A stretch of DNA of 64,000 nt, taken from positions 62,001 to 126,000 of the forward strand of contig NZ_NPJI01000037.1 in NCBI RefSeq assembly GCF_002251435.1, in the 5' to 3' direction. The notes under the pieces were generated by a model that was given only the letters and a program-made list of their open reading frames with translations, ran no database searches and was not told the DNA's origin. The position numbers and the translations under genes are program-made. The first letter of the stretch is position 1. Every line of letters begins with the position of its first letter. The stretch is from Prevotella sp. P2-180 (GTDB lineage Bacteria > Bacteroidota > Bacteroidia > Bacteroidales > Bacteroidaceae). Below, one piece after another: positions 33,819-42,071 of the stretch.

Positions 33819-34177
33819 TTCTCACCTCCTTTCTTTAATTCTCTTATCAATCCGTCAGCGGCGGCTACTATCTGATTATAATTGAGCAAAGTACCCTTTA
33901 CGTTAGGTCTTGTGTATATAGCAGCTGTTATGTCTTTCGCTATCTCATACCTCCGCTGCTCCCAATCGAGCACCTTGTTACCTTCCTCTATGTCTGGCAT
34001 TGCAAGAATTTCTTCGGGAGTTTCCTTAAAATCATACCCTGCACATTCTGTCACTCCATTATCCCACAAACGGGTCAATCCTTCTTGTTCTTTTCTTATC
34101 ATTCCTCCAATACAGGATTTGTTAATGAACACGATTTTCCCCTTTTCGTCATTTCTGTAATCAATTAGTTTAATCAT
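33815..34177 (-). CDS. Hypothetical protein, 120 residues
   Basis: ATG at 34177 (MIKLIDYRNDEKGKIV) overlaps the end of 34170-34403; the longer in-frame reading would run antisense-like through that gene. Unrecognised. Confidence 0.7.
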   Translation of the reverse strand: MIKLIDYRNDEKGKIVFINKSCIGGMIRKEQEGLTRLWDNGVTECAGYDFKETPEEILAMPDIEEGNKVLDWEQRRYEIAKDITAAIYTRPNVKGTLLNYNQIVAAADGLIRELKKGGEK

Positions 34178-34403
34178 TATTAATTGCCTCCAACAATTTT
34201 TGTTTTGACTTGTAGACTTTTTTATCAAGCATATAGTGAGTATAACCACCTTTATTGCTTGGCTCGCCATCTTTGTAGTTGACTTTGACGCAACGAAATA
34301 GTGTTGGTATTGTCTTGCACTTATCAACCGTCGAATGGCTGGTCGGCGTGTTGAAATGGCTGCTGAACTGCCATTCAAGGTTGTTAAATTCTTGCTCGGT
34401 CAT
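34170..34403 (-). CDS. Small hypothetical protein
   Basis: 77 residues from the ATG at 34403, which overlaps the preceding stop as ATGA. Ends LDKKVYKSKQKLLEAINND. Unrecognised. Confidence 0.7.
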   Translation of the reverse strand: MTEQEFNNLEWQFSSHFNTPTSHSTVDKCKTIPTLFRCVKVNYKDGEPSNKGGYTHYMLDKKVYKSKQKLLEAINND

Positions 34404-34849
34404 TTCTCGACTCCTTTCCATTCAAGACTTAATAATTCGGGGAAATCGTCGTACATACCATCTAAGAACTCATGGAAAAAGTGGTAAGGTTTCTCCTCCG
34501 AGGTCTCTAAACTAAACCATCTAAGAAATTTTAATAATCGGCATATTTCTTTGCCGTTATATAACACTACGGTATCGCCATATTTATTTGTTGCAATATC
34601 ATATCCGAATCCTTTAAGCAGCTCAGGGGTTATCTCCAGCGCATCCACGTTCTTGATGTCCTCTTCCCACGGTGTCGGTCTTTCCTCGTCACTTGTCACG
34701 AGGTAAATAGTTCCGTCATCGCATATCTGTATTATCTTTAATGGAGGCGAGTAACGTTCTGTCTGCTCGCTCCACACCTGCACCCAATCGCCTACGTGAA
34801 TATCACGGAGGGTTAGGTTCATTGTTCGTTTGTCTTTCTTGTATTCCAT
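34400..34849 (-). CDS. Conserved phage hypothetical protein
   Basis: 149 residues from the ATG at 34849 (TAATG overlap with the preceding gene). LRDIHVGDWVQVWSE and ALEITPELLKGFGYD are typical of a protein common in Bacteroides and Prevotella phages; function unknown. Confidence 0.8.
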   Translation of the reverse strand: MEYKKDKRTMNLTLRDIHVGDWVQVWSEQTERYSPPLKIIQICDDGTIYLVTSDEERPTPWEEDIKNVDALEITPELLKGFGYDIATNKYGDTVVLYNGKEICRLLKFLRWFSLETSEEKPYHFFHEFLDGMYDDFPELLSLEWKGVEK

Positions 34850-35025
34850 TACCAACCAATATATACAATGTTTTTACCCTCATTAAATCTGTCAAAACTT
34901 ACTCCGCTATCTTCAAGCGGAACAAACTCACCCTCGCCGTATGTGTTTTCCAGAGCCAACACTTCAATATCTCCGTGTGCCTTTTGGATTTCTTGGAGCT
35001 TCTTGATTAGTTCTGATATTTTCAT
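34849..35025 (-). CDS. Small hypothetical protein, 58 residues
   Basis: Starts MKISELIKKLQEIQKAHGD, a pattern frequent in phage accessory proteins (helix, then EVLALENTYGEGEF). Stop overlaps the next ATG. Unrecognised. Confidence 0.65.
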   Translation of the reverse strand: MKISELIKKLQEIQKAHGDIEVLALENTYGEGEFVPLEDSGVSFDRFNEGKNIVYIGW

Positions 35026-35026
35026 A

Positions 35027-35272
35027 CTATTCGTTTTTAATAACTACCCCATCGTGAAAAATATTGCCTTTCGCAGTAATATGTACGTGAGGTGGTATAA
35101 CTTTTACTTTTCCGTTCTTATCGTCTTTATAGGCTTGAAGTAATTTAGTTGCAAATTCTTCGACATCTTTTTCTGGTATTCGCAACTCAAAATGTCCTCC
35201 GTCACTAAATTCTCCATCATAAGCGAAATCAGCCAGAAAATATGGGTTACGATTACATTGTTTTATTTTCAT
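35027..35272 (-). CDS. Hypothetical protein, 81 residues
   Basis: Mixed alpha/beta (GGHFELRIPEKDVEEFATKL). One nt gap to the next gene. Unrecognised. Confidence 0.75.
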   Translation of the reverse strand: MKIKQCNRNPYFLADFAYDGEFSDGGHFELRIPEKDVEEFATKLLQAYKDDKNGKVKVIPPHVHITAKGNIFHDGVVIKNE

Positions 35273-35290
35273 ATCACTTATTTTACCTGT

Positions 35291-35509
35291 TTAACAATAA
35301 CGCATCCAATCATCAGCAAGTATATCGCAATTCGTGGCGGTATAGACACCATACTTGCCATCCTTTGTGACTATACCTATGTACGGTAGTATTTCCAAAT
35401 CCGCAGAACCAGCCAACAGGACAATGCGTTTCGTACCGCTCCAACTCGCCCTTCTGATTACTGCGCCTTGTTTCAATAATTTCAATGCCTCTGAAAAAGT
35501 CCATATCAT
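35291..35509 (-). CDS. DUF2829 protein, Tad2-like anti-Thoeris candidate
   Basis: 72 residues covering the DUF2829 pattern: TFSEALKLLKQGAVIRRASW at the start and ILADDWMRY at the end. DUF2829 is the family of Tad2, which sequesters the cyclic-ADP-ribose signal of the Thoeris defence system. This copy is shorter than the second DUF2829 domain at 36219-36923. Ligand binding is inferred from family. Confidence 0.75.
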   Translation of the reverse strand: MIWTFSEALKLLKQGAVIRRASWSGTKRIVLLAGSADLEILPYIGIVTKDGKYGVYTATNCDILADDWMRYC

Positions 35510-35694
35510 TTATCAATTACGAGTTTAACTTCTCTGTTAACCACAAACGGCTCAGATCCGCTGAAAGAACCCAAGAGTCTGTTCAGAATTGCGGCCTGAC
35601 TTGGGCTGATACCAAGAGGCGAGAATGAGCCATCGTCGTTTTTCACTACTAACATTATTTGACCTGATTGAAGGTCATCAAGATTCTGTTTCAT
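35506..35694 (-). CDS. Small hypothetical protein
   Basis: 62 residues from the ATG at 35694. Ends VKLVIDK, like the neighbouring gene 35696-35896; the 3' ends of the two genes and the following ATG region are near-identical over about 25 bp (AATTGA(C/T)AAATGATATG). Unrecognised. Confidence 0.65.
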   Translation of the reverse strand: MKQNLDDLQSGQIMLVVKNDDGSFSPLGISPSQAAILNRLLGSFSGSEPFVVNREVKLVIDK

Positions 35695-35695
35695 A

Positions 35696-35896
35696 TCATT
35701 TGTCAATTACTAATTTAACCTTGGTCGGTTCCTCGTCCGACCATTGTACTTCGGGGAATAAATCTGGGCTTATAGGATAAGGGTTATAATTGTCGCTTAT
35801 CCACATACCATCCCCTGTATCTTTCTTAGGTTTTGAAATACCGTGAAAATACAAAGCACCATTTTCATCCCTTGATAACCACATTTCTTGTTCCAT
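35696..35896 (-). CDS. Small hypothetical protein
   Basis: 66 residues from the ATG at 35896; Pro/Asp-rich middle (DNYNPYPISPDLFPE) and the shared ending KVKLVIDK. Unrecognised. Confidence 0.7.
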   Translation of the reverse strand: MEQEMWLSRDENGALYFHGISKPKKDTGDGMWISDNYNPYPISPDLFPEVQWSDEEPTKVKLVIDK

Positions 35897-35901
35897 AAAC
35901 A

Positions 35902-36171
35902 CTAATCTTGTAGTTTATCCAAAATACCTTTAAGTAAGTCCAAAAAACCTTTATGTCTTACTGCACTTTCACAAAACTCTTTGACACACATTTCAGTATC
36001 GCCAACCATAAAACTCGCACCACCTTTAGAGTCGCAAGCAAGTACTACTACGTGCGCTTGGTCGGTATGTTCTTTGTTGTACTCGTTTACGGCATCAAAG
36101 AACTCGTAAGACAAGGCATGAAGTTCATCTTTCTCCCTTCCTTTTTCGATAATTATTTCTGGCTTTTTCAT
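35902..36171 (-). CDS. Hypothetical protein, 89 residues
   Basis: ATG at 36171 (MKKPEIIIEKGREKDE). Helical ends with a central VVVLACDSKGGASFMVGD. Unrecognised. Confidence 0.7.
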   Translation of the reverse strand: MKKPEIIIEKGREKDELHALSYEFFDAVNEYNKEHTDQAHVVVLACDSKGGASFMVGDTEMCVKEFCESAVRHKGFLDLLKGILDKLQD

Positions 36172-36218
36172 ATTAGTTTGGTTTACGAGCCGCACCTGTC
36201 ACATACGGCTCTTGGTTG

Positions 36219-36923
36219 CTACTCTACAAGTTCCCAATCATCTGCAAATACATCTGATATACTCGGCACCCATGAGTCGGCTCGACCTGTATTACTGTTG
36301 TATATGAGACATTGGTTTGTGTAGTCAATAAATCCCTTGTCATTAAGGATAAGGTCTTTGGCAGACTGAGGAAGTGACTGCATCTTTGGGATAATGTCAC
36401 TCTCGATATGTGCCGGCACTTGCTTAATGACGAATAGGTTCTTACCATTCCAACCCGAACGACGAATCGCGAAGCCGCTTTTTAGCAGCGCAATAGCTGA
36501 ACCGAACGATATACCTGAACAACCACCGTCTTTACTTTCCATCTTAGTTGACCGTAAGCGAAGTACGTTCAAGTATGCAGACATGTCCGAATATTGAACA
36601 GCAAGCATTGCTCTCGTGGTACTATCCAATTCCTTGAACTTATCGCCACGAATAAAAGCATACAGTTTCTGCATGCGGTCGTCAAGTTCGTTCTCTTCGA
36701 TAGTCATTCTGTCAAGCGGAGTGTCGGCGACTTTGTAAGCCTTCTCGAATGGCTCGGCTGGCGACCAGTTTTCATAACCACCCCCATACTTTACGTGATA
36801 ACCTGCCTTAGTCTTTTCTGACTCGTTAGGCACTCTTCCTGCTTGCAGGAGATTCTTCTCATAAGCCTCACCCATTGTCATCGGTTCGGCTTCAATTTGC
36901 TTTGTACCAATGTACTTTTTCAT
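36219..36923 (-). CDS. Two-domain protein with C-terminal DUF2829 (Tad2-like)
   Basis: 234 residues. N-terminal domain (1-60; KYIGTKQIEAEPMTMGEAYE, HVKYGGGYENWSP) is a common phage module; a helical linker follows (70-125); the C-terminal 100 residues are DUF2829 (SFGSAIALLKSGFAIRRSGW, WNGKNLF, DVFADDWELVE). DUF2829 includes Tad2, the Thoeris signal sponge. Two DUF2829 copies within 1.5 kb suggest specialised anti-defence paralogues. Confidence 0.8.
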   Translation of the reverse strand: MKKYIGTKQIEAEPMTMGEAYEKNLLQAGRVPNESEKTKAGYHVKYGGGYENWSPAEPFEKAYKVADTPLDRMTIEENELDDRMQKLYAFIRGDKFKELDSTTRAMLAVQYSDMSAYLNVLRLRSTKMESKDGGCSGISFGSAIALLKSGFAIRRSGWNGKNLFVIKQVPAHIESDIIPKMQSLPQSAKDLILNDKGFIDYTNQCLIYNSNTGRADSWVPSISDVFADDWELVE

Positions 36924-36935
36924 CGTGCTTAAATT

Positions 36936-37235
36936 TTATTGTTTTTCGGCACTATTGCCTTTTCTTGTCTGTTTTCTATGCTCTGCGTCATACTGGTTGT
37001 GACACCTTTGACACAATGCTTTTAAGTTATCATCCGAGCAGTTTTCGGGAGTGTGGTCGAGGTGGGCAATCGTCAGCACGATGTATGCGTCTTTACCCGT
37101 CTTGGGGTTGTAGCGGTAAGTGTGATTTTCCACTCCACAGAACTCGCAACGGTTATTTGCTCGCTTCAAAATCCTTTCTCTTATCTCCTTCCAGTTCTTT
37201 GGATAGCGAGATTTATTTTCGGGTTTAATTGGCAT
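36936..37235 (-). CDS. HNH endonuclease
   Basis: 99 residues from the ATG at 37235. Zinc pair CEFC near residue 31, then LTIAHLDHTPENC and NLKALCQRCHNQYDAEHR, the HNH beta-beta-alpha core with a second CxxC. Such small HNH nucleases near phage replication genes nick or cut DNA, some with packaging roles; here the role is open. Confidence 0.85.
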   Translation of the reverse strand: MPIKPENKSRYPKNWKEIRERILKRANNRCEFCGVENHTYRYNPKTGKDAYIVLTIAHLDHTPENCSDDNLKALCQRCHNQYDAEHRKQTRKGNSAEKQ

Positions 37236-37488
37236 TTTCAACCTCCTTCTTTCTCGCCTCCAACTGCTGAATGATATTCTCAATGGTCTTGCCCGGATAT
37301 TCCTCGGCTACATTTTTTAAAGTGGCTATCTGCATCAGAAGCTTTATGTATTCTGTTACTAAGGCTTGTCTTCGGGCATTATTGACAGGTATCACTCTAT
37401 CGTCCTTTGCAGGAATATGCTGCACTACGTCAAAGAATTTACTTATATCCATCACCCTGCAACTGACCTCATTCATATCGTTATTCAT
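37225..37488 (-). CDS. Hypothetical helical protein
   Basis: 87 residues, helical C-terminus (IIQQLEARKKEVENAN). Overlaps the HNH gene by 11 nt. Unrecognised. Confidence 0.7.
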   Translation of the reverse strand: MNNDMNEVSCRVMDISKFFDVVQHIPAKDDRVIPVNNARRQALVTEYIKLLMQIATLKNVAEEYPGKTIENIIQQLEARKKEVENAN

Positions 37489-37492
37489 ATGG

Positions 37493-37933
37493 CTATTCCT
37501 CTTTTATTCCAAATGGCGTTCCGTCTGCGAAAGTGAGTTTAAACAATTCTAACGCTTCTTCAAAAAAGCAATGATAATTTTTCAGGTAAAATTCTTTTAG
37601 CGGTCCTTCAGAACGAGATTGTTCTCTGGGAGGCAATTCTATTCTATCTTCTTCAACACTTATGATACAATAATAACAACTTCTGTTTTTACTATATATC
37701 CAGCCAAACGGCGAATGTTTCAGCATTTCGTTCCAGCACTCTTCTTGGGTCTTGAAGGGTCTGTACTTCGGTTTTGGTTTAATTCTATAATTTTCTATAC
37801 CCTTATCATCTATCCAATTAAAAGATGGATTTTCACAAGGTATATAATCCTCGAAACATATTGTTTCAATCTCTTCTCCATTTGCATAAGCCAGCATTAC
37901 TTCCGCTGCTTTGCGTGCTTCTTCTCTTGTCAT
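37493..37933 (-). CDS. Conserved phage hypothetical protein
   Basis: 146 residues. EARKAAEVMLAYANGEEI and KYRPFKTQEECWNEMLKH with HSPFGWIYSK are recurrent in Bacteroidales phages; function unknown. Confidence 0.8.
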   Translation of the reverse strand: MTREEARKAAEVMLAYANGEEIETICFEDYIPCENPSFNWIDDKGIENYRIKPKPKYRPFKTQEECWNEMLKHSPFGWIYSKNRSCYYCIISVEEDRIELPPREQSRSEGPLKEFYLKNYHCFFEEALELFKLTFADGTPFGIKEE

Positions 37934-37936
37934 AGT

Positions 37937-38263
37937 TTATATTTTATGAATTGAAATAATCGGTCCTCCGATGTATTGGCTTACCTGAGACATCGATCCG
38001 TCCTTTTTAATTTTACGGAAGACGTATTTCATCTCACCCCATTCGAGAGATACTCCGAAGAAGTAAGTTTCGATGTCAATTTCATCACCCCGCCATGCTT
38101 TCGTTTTAACTGAAACCTTAGTGCCTGGAGTTATTCCTTGTTCTCCAAGTTCTCTCAGCAAGGAGTCTCCAAACTCCTTACGTACTTGTCTAATCTGAGC
38201 GTCCAACGCTTCTTTTTGTCTCTTAAGTTCATTAATTCTCTTTTGATATTCTTCTTTAGTCAT
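37937..38263 (-). CDS. Hypothetical protein with N-terminal coiled coil
   Basis: 108 residues: coiled coil 1-40 (KRINELKRQKEALDAQIRQV), then a beta-rich domain. Unrecognised. Confidence 0.75.
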   Translation of the reverse strand: MTKEEYQKRINELKRQKEALDAQIRQVRKEFGDSLLRELGEQGITPGTKVSVKTKAWRGDEIDIETYFFGVSLEWGEMKYVFRKIKKDGSMSQVSQYIGGPIISIHKI

Positions 38264-38277
38264 AATCTAACCTCCTA

Positions 38278-38652
38278 TTATTTTGAAGGTTTGAGAAATT
38301 TCGGTATTGGAAACCAAAATTCAGGTTCAGTATTATCAAGATGACTTCTATAGAAATCTTTATTACTCTCGCAGTGTGACTTGCTTATTGTTTCATAACA
38401 GTCCTGATAATCCCACCAAAATGCAGATATAAATCCCTCGTCTGATAAAAAGCCTACTCTTGTGCCATTAGGATTAAAGTCTTCGTCAACCCATTTGTGG
38501 TGATATGCTATAACTTCAACTCCAAATGGTGGCTTTTGTTCCTGGTAATTTATATATCTGTTTTCCAGCGCAAATTCAGCACCTTCGAGGAACGCGGGAG
38601 CAAGTTTCCCATATCCCTCGGCTTTCTTTTGTATCTTTTCTTGTAGTGTCAT
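38278..38652 (-). CDS. Hypothetical protein, 124 residues
   Basis: Trp-rich (HHKWVDEDFN; FISAFWWDYQDCYE). Starts MTLQEKIQKKAEGYGKL. A common phage type; function unknown. Confidence 0.75.
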   Translation of the reverse strand: MTLQEKIQKKAEGYGKLAPAFLEGAEFALENRYINYQEQKPPFGVEVIAYHHKWVDEDFNPNGTRVGFLSDEGFISAFWWDYQDCYETISKSHCESNKDFYRSHLDNTEPEFWFPIPKFLKPSK

Positions 38653-38657
38653 ATTAC

Positions 38658-38849
38658 TTATCTCTTACGTTTCCTCTTCTTTTTTGGCATTGTAAACTTT
38701 GCCCCAAATGTGAACGACTCGCCACAAGGAGCGACATATCTTTTGGAAGATGCCGGCTTCTTGTTTCTCAATATTCTCTCCATATCCTGCTGACACTTTT
38801 CGTAATCAGCAGGATTTACTTCTTTACAACAATCACATCCCATACTCAA
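38658..38849 (-). CDS. Small protein with Cys start and basic tail
   Basis: 63 residues: MSMGCDCCKEVN at the start and a Lys/Arg-rich end (MPKKKRKRKR), which may bind nucleic acid. Overlaps 38846-39190 by 4 nt. Unrecognised. Confidence 0.7.
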   Translation of the reverse strand: MSMGCDCCKEVNPADYEKCQQDMERILRNKKPASSKRYVAPCGESFTFGAKFTMPKKKRKRKR

Positions 38850-39190
38850 TCCTCCATGTTTAAGAATACCTCAACAGGTTCATCTTCCCATTTGAGATTA
38901 TCATAATCTTTTTCGTTTAGACCAAAAGCATCGAAATCATAACCACTAATATACTTAGACCCTTTATCTAAATAAGCCCGAAACTCATCATCATATCTAC
39001 GAGGTTTACCCATATAAAGCCAAAGTCTGTCATTCTTATTTCTTGCGACATAGAACCGCACCTTATTCTTCGGCTCTTTCACCTTACCCATCGCCACAAT
39101 ACAGACAGCGATGAGCATAAACACTGCTCCAATGATAAACGTGATGAAGCAGTAAATAGAACTGAAATTGTTTAGTATTTCCATAATCAT
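38846..39190 (-). CDS. Small membrane-anchored protein
   Basis: 114 residues: a TM segment at about 12-34 (YCFITFIIGAVFMLIAVCIV) and a soluble C-terminal domain probably in the cytoplasm. Unrecognised. Confidence 0.75.
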   Translation of the reverse strand: MIMEILNNFSSIYCFITFIIGAVFMLIAVCIVAMGKVKEPKNKVRFYVARNKNDRLWLYMGKPRRYDDEFRAYLDKGSKYISGYDFDAFGLNEKDYDNLKWEDEPVEVFLNMED

Positions 39191-39372
39191 TCACATTTTA
39201 TTTCACCATTAATTATTTTATTCACATCAACGTGCCTGTTCTTTATTCTCGGCACATAATCTTTGTGCAATTCCTCAAATGCTTGCAGTTCCTCGTCGGT
39301 TTGTGGAGGGATATAACCCAATGCAGCAAGACTAAAATTCAACAATGCTTGATGTTCTTTTCTTTTCAACAT
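39187..39372 (-). CDS. Small hypothetical protein
   Basis: 61 residues from the ATG at 39372 (MLKRKEHQALLNFSL). Overlaps by 4 nt with its downstream neighbour. Unrecognised. Confidence 0.65.
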   Translation of the reverse strand: MLKRKEHQALLNFSLAALGYIPPQTDEELQAFEELHKDYVPRIKNRHVDVNKIINGEIKCE

Positions 39373-39374
39373 AC

Positions 39375-40262
39375 TCAATCCTCCCAATATCTATAGAAGT
39401 CTGGGGCTTCGTCTGTTGTGCCTACAAGATGTTTGGTGTCGTCGTTGTAGGGGATAATCATAGAAGTATCTTTATTACTCATTGTGCAAAGAAATGAATC
39501 CTCACCAGGTATTGAAACAAAATCGGCAAACCAACAATAAGCATCACCGTCGCCTATCCTTACAAGCACTCTGTCAAACGCTTTCAACGTCTTAGGGTCA
39601 AATTTATTGGGAACCAATTCATATTGGTCTTGGTACTTCATGTAAATCATCCAAGTAAAACCATCGATTCCATAAGAATCATTATAAACTTTGCTTATCT
39701 TATAAACATCATCTTTATTGGTTTCTTTATGTCTTATTATATCCCCTACTTTAAATTTCGGTTTAACCAACTTCTCCTTCTTGTACCAAGGAGCGATAAA
39801 ATCTGCCCAGCTTCTCTGTTCTTTAGATGGGAATAACGTGCATTCCCCATCTAAATCTATAAACATCTTGCCATCAGCCGTAAAAGTTTCAGTGACTCCG
39901 TTTTCACAACTTACGACAATCGGATATACCACACCTTCAACAATCCCTTGGAAGATAACATAGCCAAGCACTGTTGAATATAACTTTGTTCCCCTCGGAC
40001 AGTCCCTTAAAATCTCGCAAAGGTTCAGCTTCGGCTGCTCTTCCTGATGTTGTTCTTCGGCTTCTTCCTGTTCCTGTACCTCCACGAAGATAACGTCCTT
40101 TTCATCTTCTCGCTGGTCTTTCTCGCAAAGTCCAATAATCGGATTGCTGCTGTGTTCGCAATGCCCTTTAAAAAAGCAACCGTCACAACTATGACAGTGG
40201 CTTTCTTTCACTTGTAGTTTCTTGCCCTCACATTCAAATACTTCTCCAATTTTTCTTTCCAT
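39375..40262 (-). CDS. Conserved phage protein with N-terminal Cys cluster
   Basis: 295 residues. CHSCDGCFFKGHC near residue 23 is a putative zinc site; an acidic linker (EEAEEQHQEEQ) separates it from a beta-rich domain with KFKVGDIIRHKETN and a Trp/Tyr-rich C-terminus. Two-domain proteins of this type are common in Bacteroidales phages; role unknown. Confidence 0.75.
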   Translation of the reverse strand: MERKIGEVFECEGKKLQVKESHCHSCDGCFFKGHCEHSSNPIIGLCEKDQREDEKDVIFVEVQEQEEAEEQHQEEQPKLNLCEILRDCPRGTKLYSTVLGYVIFQGIVEGVVYPIVVSCENGVTETFTADGKMFIDLDGECTLFPSKEQRSWADFIAPWYKKEKLVKPKFKVGDIIRHKETNKDDVYKISKVYNDSYGIDGFTWMIYMKYQDQYELVPNKFDPKTLKAFDRVLVRIGDGDAYCWFADFVSIPGEDSFLCTMSNKDTSMIIPYNDDTKHLVGTTDEAPDFYRYWED

Positions 40263-40279
40263 ATTGCTTCTGTTTTTAG

Positions 40280-40804
40280 TTAAATTAAATCCCCCGCTTC
40301 CTTAATAAGGTCAAGGAAATTGGTTAAGAACTCGTTGGCTCTTTCCTCGGTCTGGAAGGACAAGAACTTTGAAATACTATAGCACTTTCTTACTCTCACT
40401 TTAACAACGCCATCGACTGGTTCATAATACATCTCAATGCCGTGTACACTCGAAAGGCCATTAGGTAGCCAACCATCACGATAACAATCCCTAAGTTGAT
40501 GTAATTGCATTAAAGCAAGATGCGCTAAAGCCGCTGGTTTATGCGGCAATATATTCCTGTCATTAACCTTGTCCCTTGTGTCTCCACCCTCGTAGGCTTC
40601 AATTAAGCCGCAGCAATCGTCCAGATAGCACTCGCCGATTTTTACCTCGTTTTGCGCACAGAACTCCTGCCACGTCTTTGGCAATCTGTCACCGATTAAT
40701 TCGTGTTCCTTAAAGGCGGTAAGCGCAATGTTTCTGTACTCGCCTCCTTGTTCATACAACCGCCTGGCAGTATCAAGCGACAATTCAATTTGTCTTGTTT
40801 CCAT
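40280..40804 (-). CDS. Conserved phage hypothetical protein
   Basis: 174 residues; ELSLDTARRLYEQGGEYRNI at the start and ERANEFLTNFLDLIKEAGDL at the end are typical of a widespread Bacteroidales phage protein of unknown role. Confidence 0.8.
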   Translation of the reverse strand: METRQIELSLDTARRLYEQGGEYRNIALTAFKEHELIGDRLPKTWQEFCAQNEVKIGECYLDDCCGLIEAYEGGDTRDKVNDRNILPHKPAALAHLALMQLHQLRDCYRDGWLPNGLSSVHGIEMYYEPVDGVVKVRVRKCYSISKFLSFQTEERANEFLTNFLDLIKEAGDLI

Positions 40805-40806
40805 AG

Positions 40807-41103
40807 CTATTTATTCTTAATCGGTTTTCCGTTTAGACTATTGAGATACATCTTCTTGACGTTTGCCACGAACTCACCAACGTGGTCTATCAGTATAATG
40901 TTCTCTCCGTCGAGTTCAACGTCACCCACCTCGGCAATAGGAATACCACCGACAAAGACGTATATCCTGTTTTCGGGGTCGTTGGGATCGTTGGCTATCG
41001 TAACGTCAGCGTTGACCGTTCTCTTGTTGTTCAACTCGATTGATATATTACGTTCCTCACGCATCTTACGGAGGAACGCACTAAATGGGTTACTTATTTT
41101 CAT
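40807..41103 (-). CDS. Hypothetical protein, 98 residues
   Basis: Beta-rich (NVIVE-like strands; IYVFVGGIPIAEVGDVELDG). Overlaps 41090-41461 by 14 nt. Unrecognised. Confidence 0.7.
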   Translation of the reverse strand: MKISNPFSAFLRKMREERNISIELNNKRTVNADVTIANDPNDPENRIYVFVGGIPIAEVGDVELDGENIILIDHVGEFVANVKKMYLNSLNGKPIKNK

Positions 41104-41461
41104 TGTTATTTTCGTTCTGTTGCGTTATTTCTTCTTCGGTGGGCAAACTATCATTCACGTCAATATCTTCTATTACAAAGGCACATTTGTCTTCATCAAA
41201 ATGCAATTTGGTGTTAGAGTAAACCCTATTGAAGTTCTCAATGCAGTCGTAGATTGCATTCTTGTAAGCCTCCTTCTCATTGTCGGTACTGACAACAAGT
41301 TCCTTCAGCTCGACACAATCGTCAAGCGAACGATTATAGAACCTCTTGTACTTCTCGTTGATTTCAAGAAGTATTTTCTCACGCTTGTAAATGATGTGGT
41401 TAATTGCGAGCATAGCAATAACCGCTACGAGCATTGCTACAACTGATAATATAAATTCCAT
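41090..41461 (-). CDS. Membrane-anchored hypothetical protein
   Basis: 123 residues; N-terminal TM segment (about 2-22, FILSVVAMLVAVIAMLAI), then helical and acidic ending in a poly-Asn/Glu tail. The gene is preceded by a long structured leader (41462-41776). Confidence 0.75.
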   Translation of the reverse strand: MEFILSVVAMLVAVIAMLAINHIIYKREKILLEINEKYKRFYNRSLDDCVELKELVVSTDNEKEAYKNAIYDCIENFNRVYSNTKLHFDEDKCAFVIEDIDVNDSLPTEEEITQQNENNNENK

Positions 41462-41776
41462 ACTACTAACTGATATTTTTTATGTTTAACTTTTCGTCTA
41501 TTAACCTAATCGCCCTCACTGCAACTGACGAATGAGATTTGATTAACTTCTCTCACAGATGCAGGAGGGCGAAATTTCTTACTCTTAGTCGCCTCGCAAT
41601 CATGCTGCCACCAAGATGTTCATCATGACGATTTAATCTAAGGTCCCTTGTCCGCAAACGTGACGTTAGAAATCTGTTAACGTGACGTTGCGTTGTTTCA
41701 AATTAAACGTTACTGTTTACAGAGGGCAATCTTTCTTCCCCAGGACAAACGTTTAACCACGCACTATGTCTGTGTT
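41462..41776 (-). promoter_or_regulatory. Structured leader or operator region
   Basis: No gene fits in these 315 nt. Seen: complementary octamers TCGCCCTC (41510-41517) and GAGGGCGA (41565-41572) that could close a long stem-loop; AACGTGACGTT twice at 41657-41667 and 41679-41689 (22-nt spacing, near-palindromic, operator-like). A TACATTTG box (minus) lies at its upstream edge near 41779. Confidence 0.45.
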
Positions 41777-42013
41777 TCAAATGTACAGGGCGCAAACCTT
41801 AGACAATCTGAGATTCATAGAATCCGCATATTCCTGGGCCTCTTCACTTGTACGGAACACATTGGCATTGGCAAGGCGAGCCATACCAAAGAGGCTTCCA
41901 GTCCATTTGTCGCACTGTACTTCATACACCTTCCTCATCGCCATAAGTCTTGTAAAATAATAAGTGTCTCCAGTCTGCGGAATGAAGTCAAACTCTTTTT
42001 TTTCTCTATTCAT
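41777..42013 (-). CDS. Hypothetical protein, 78 residues
   Basis: Small alpha/beta protein (QTGDTYYFTRLMAMRKVYEV). Unrecognised. The long leader of the next gene follows its stop. Confidence 0.7.
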   Translation of the reverse strand: MNREKKEFDFIPQTGDTYYFTRLMAMRKVYEVQCDKWTGSLFGMARLANANVFRTSEEAQEYADSMNLRLSKVCALYI

Positions 42014-42071
42014 ATATTCGGGATTTTATAAAACTACAATGCTGTTTTGTAATGCCATCCTCCTAACACCA

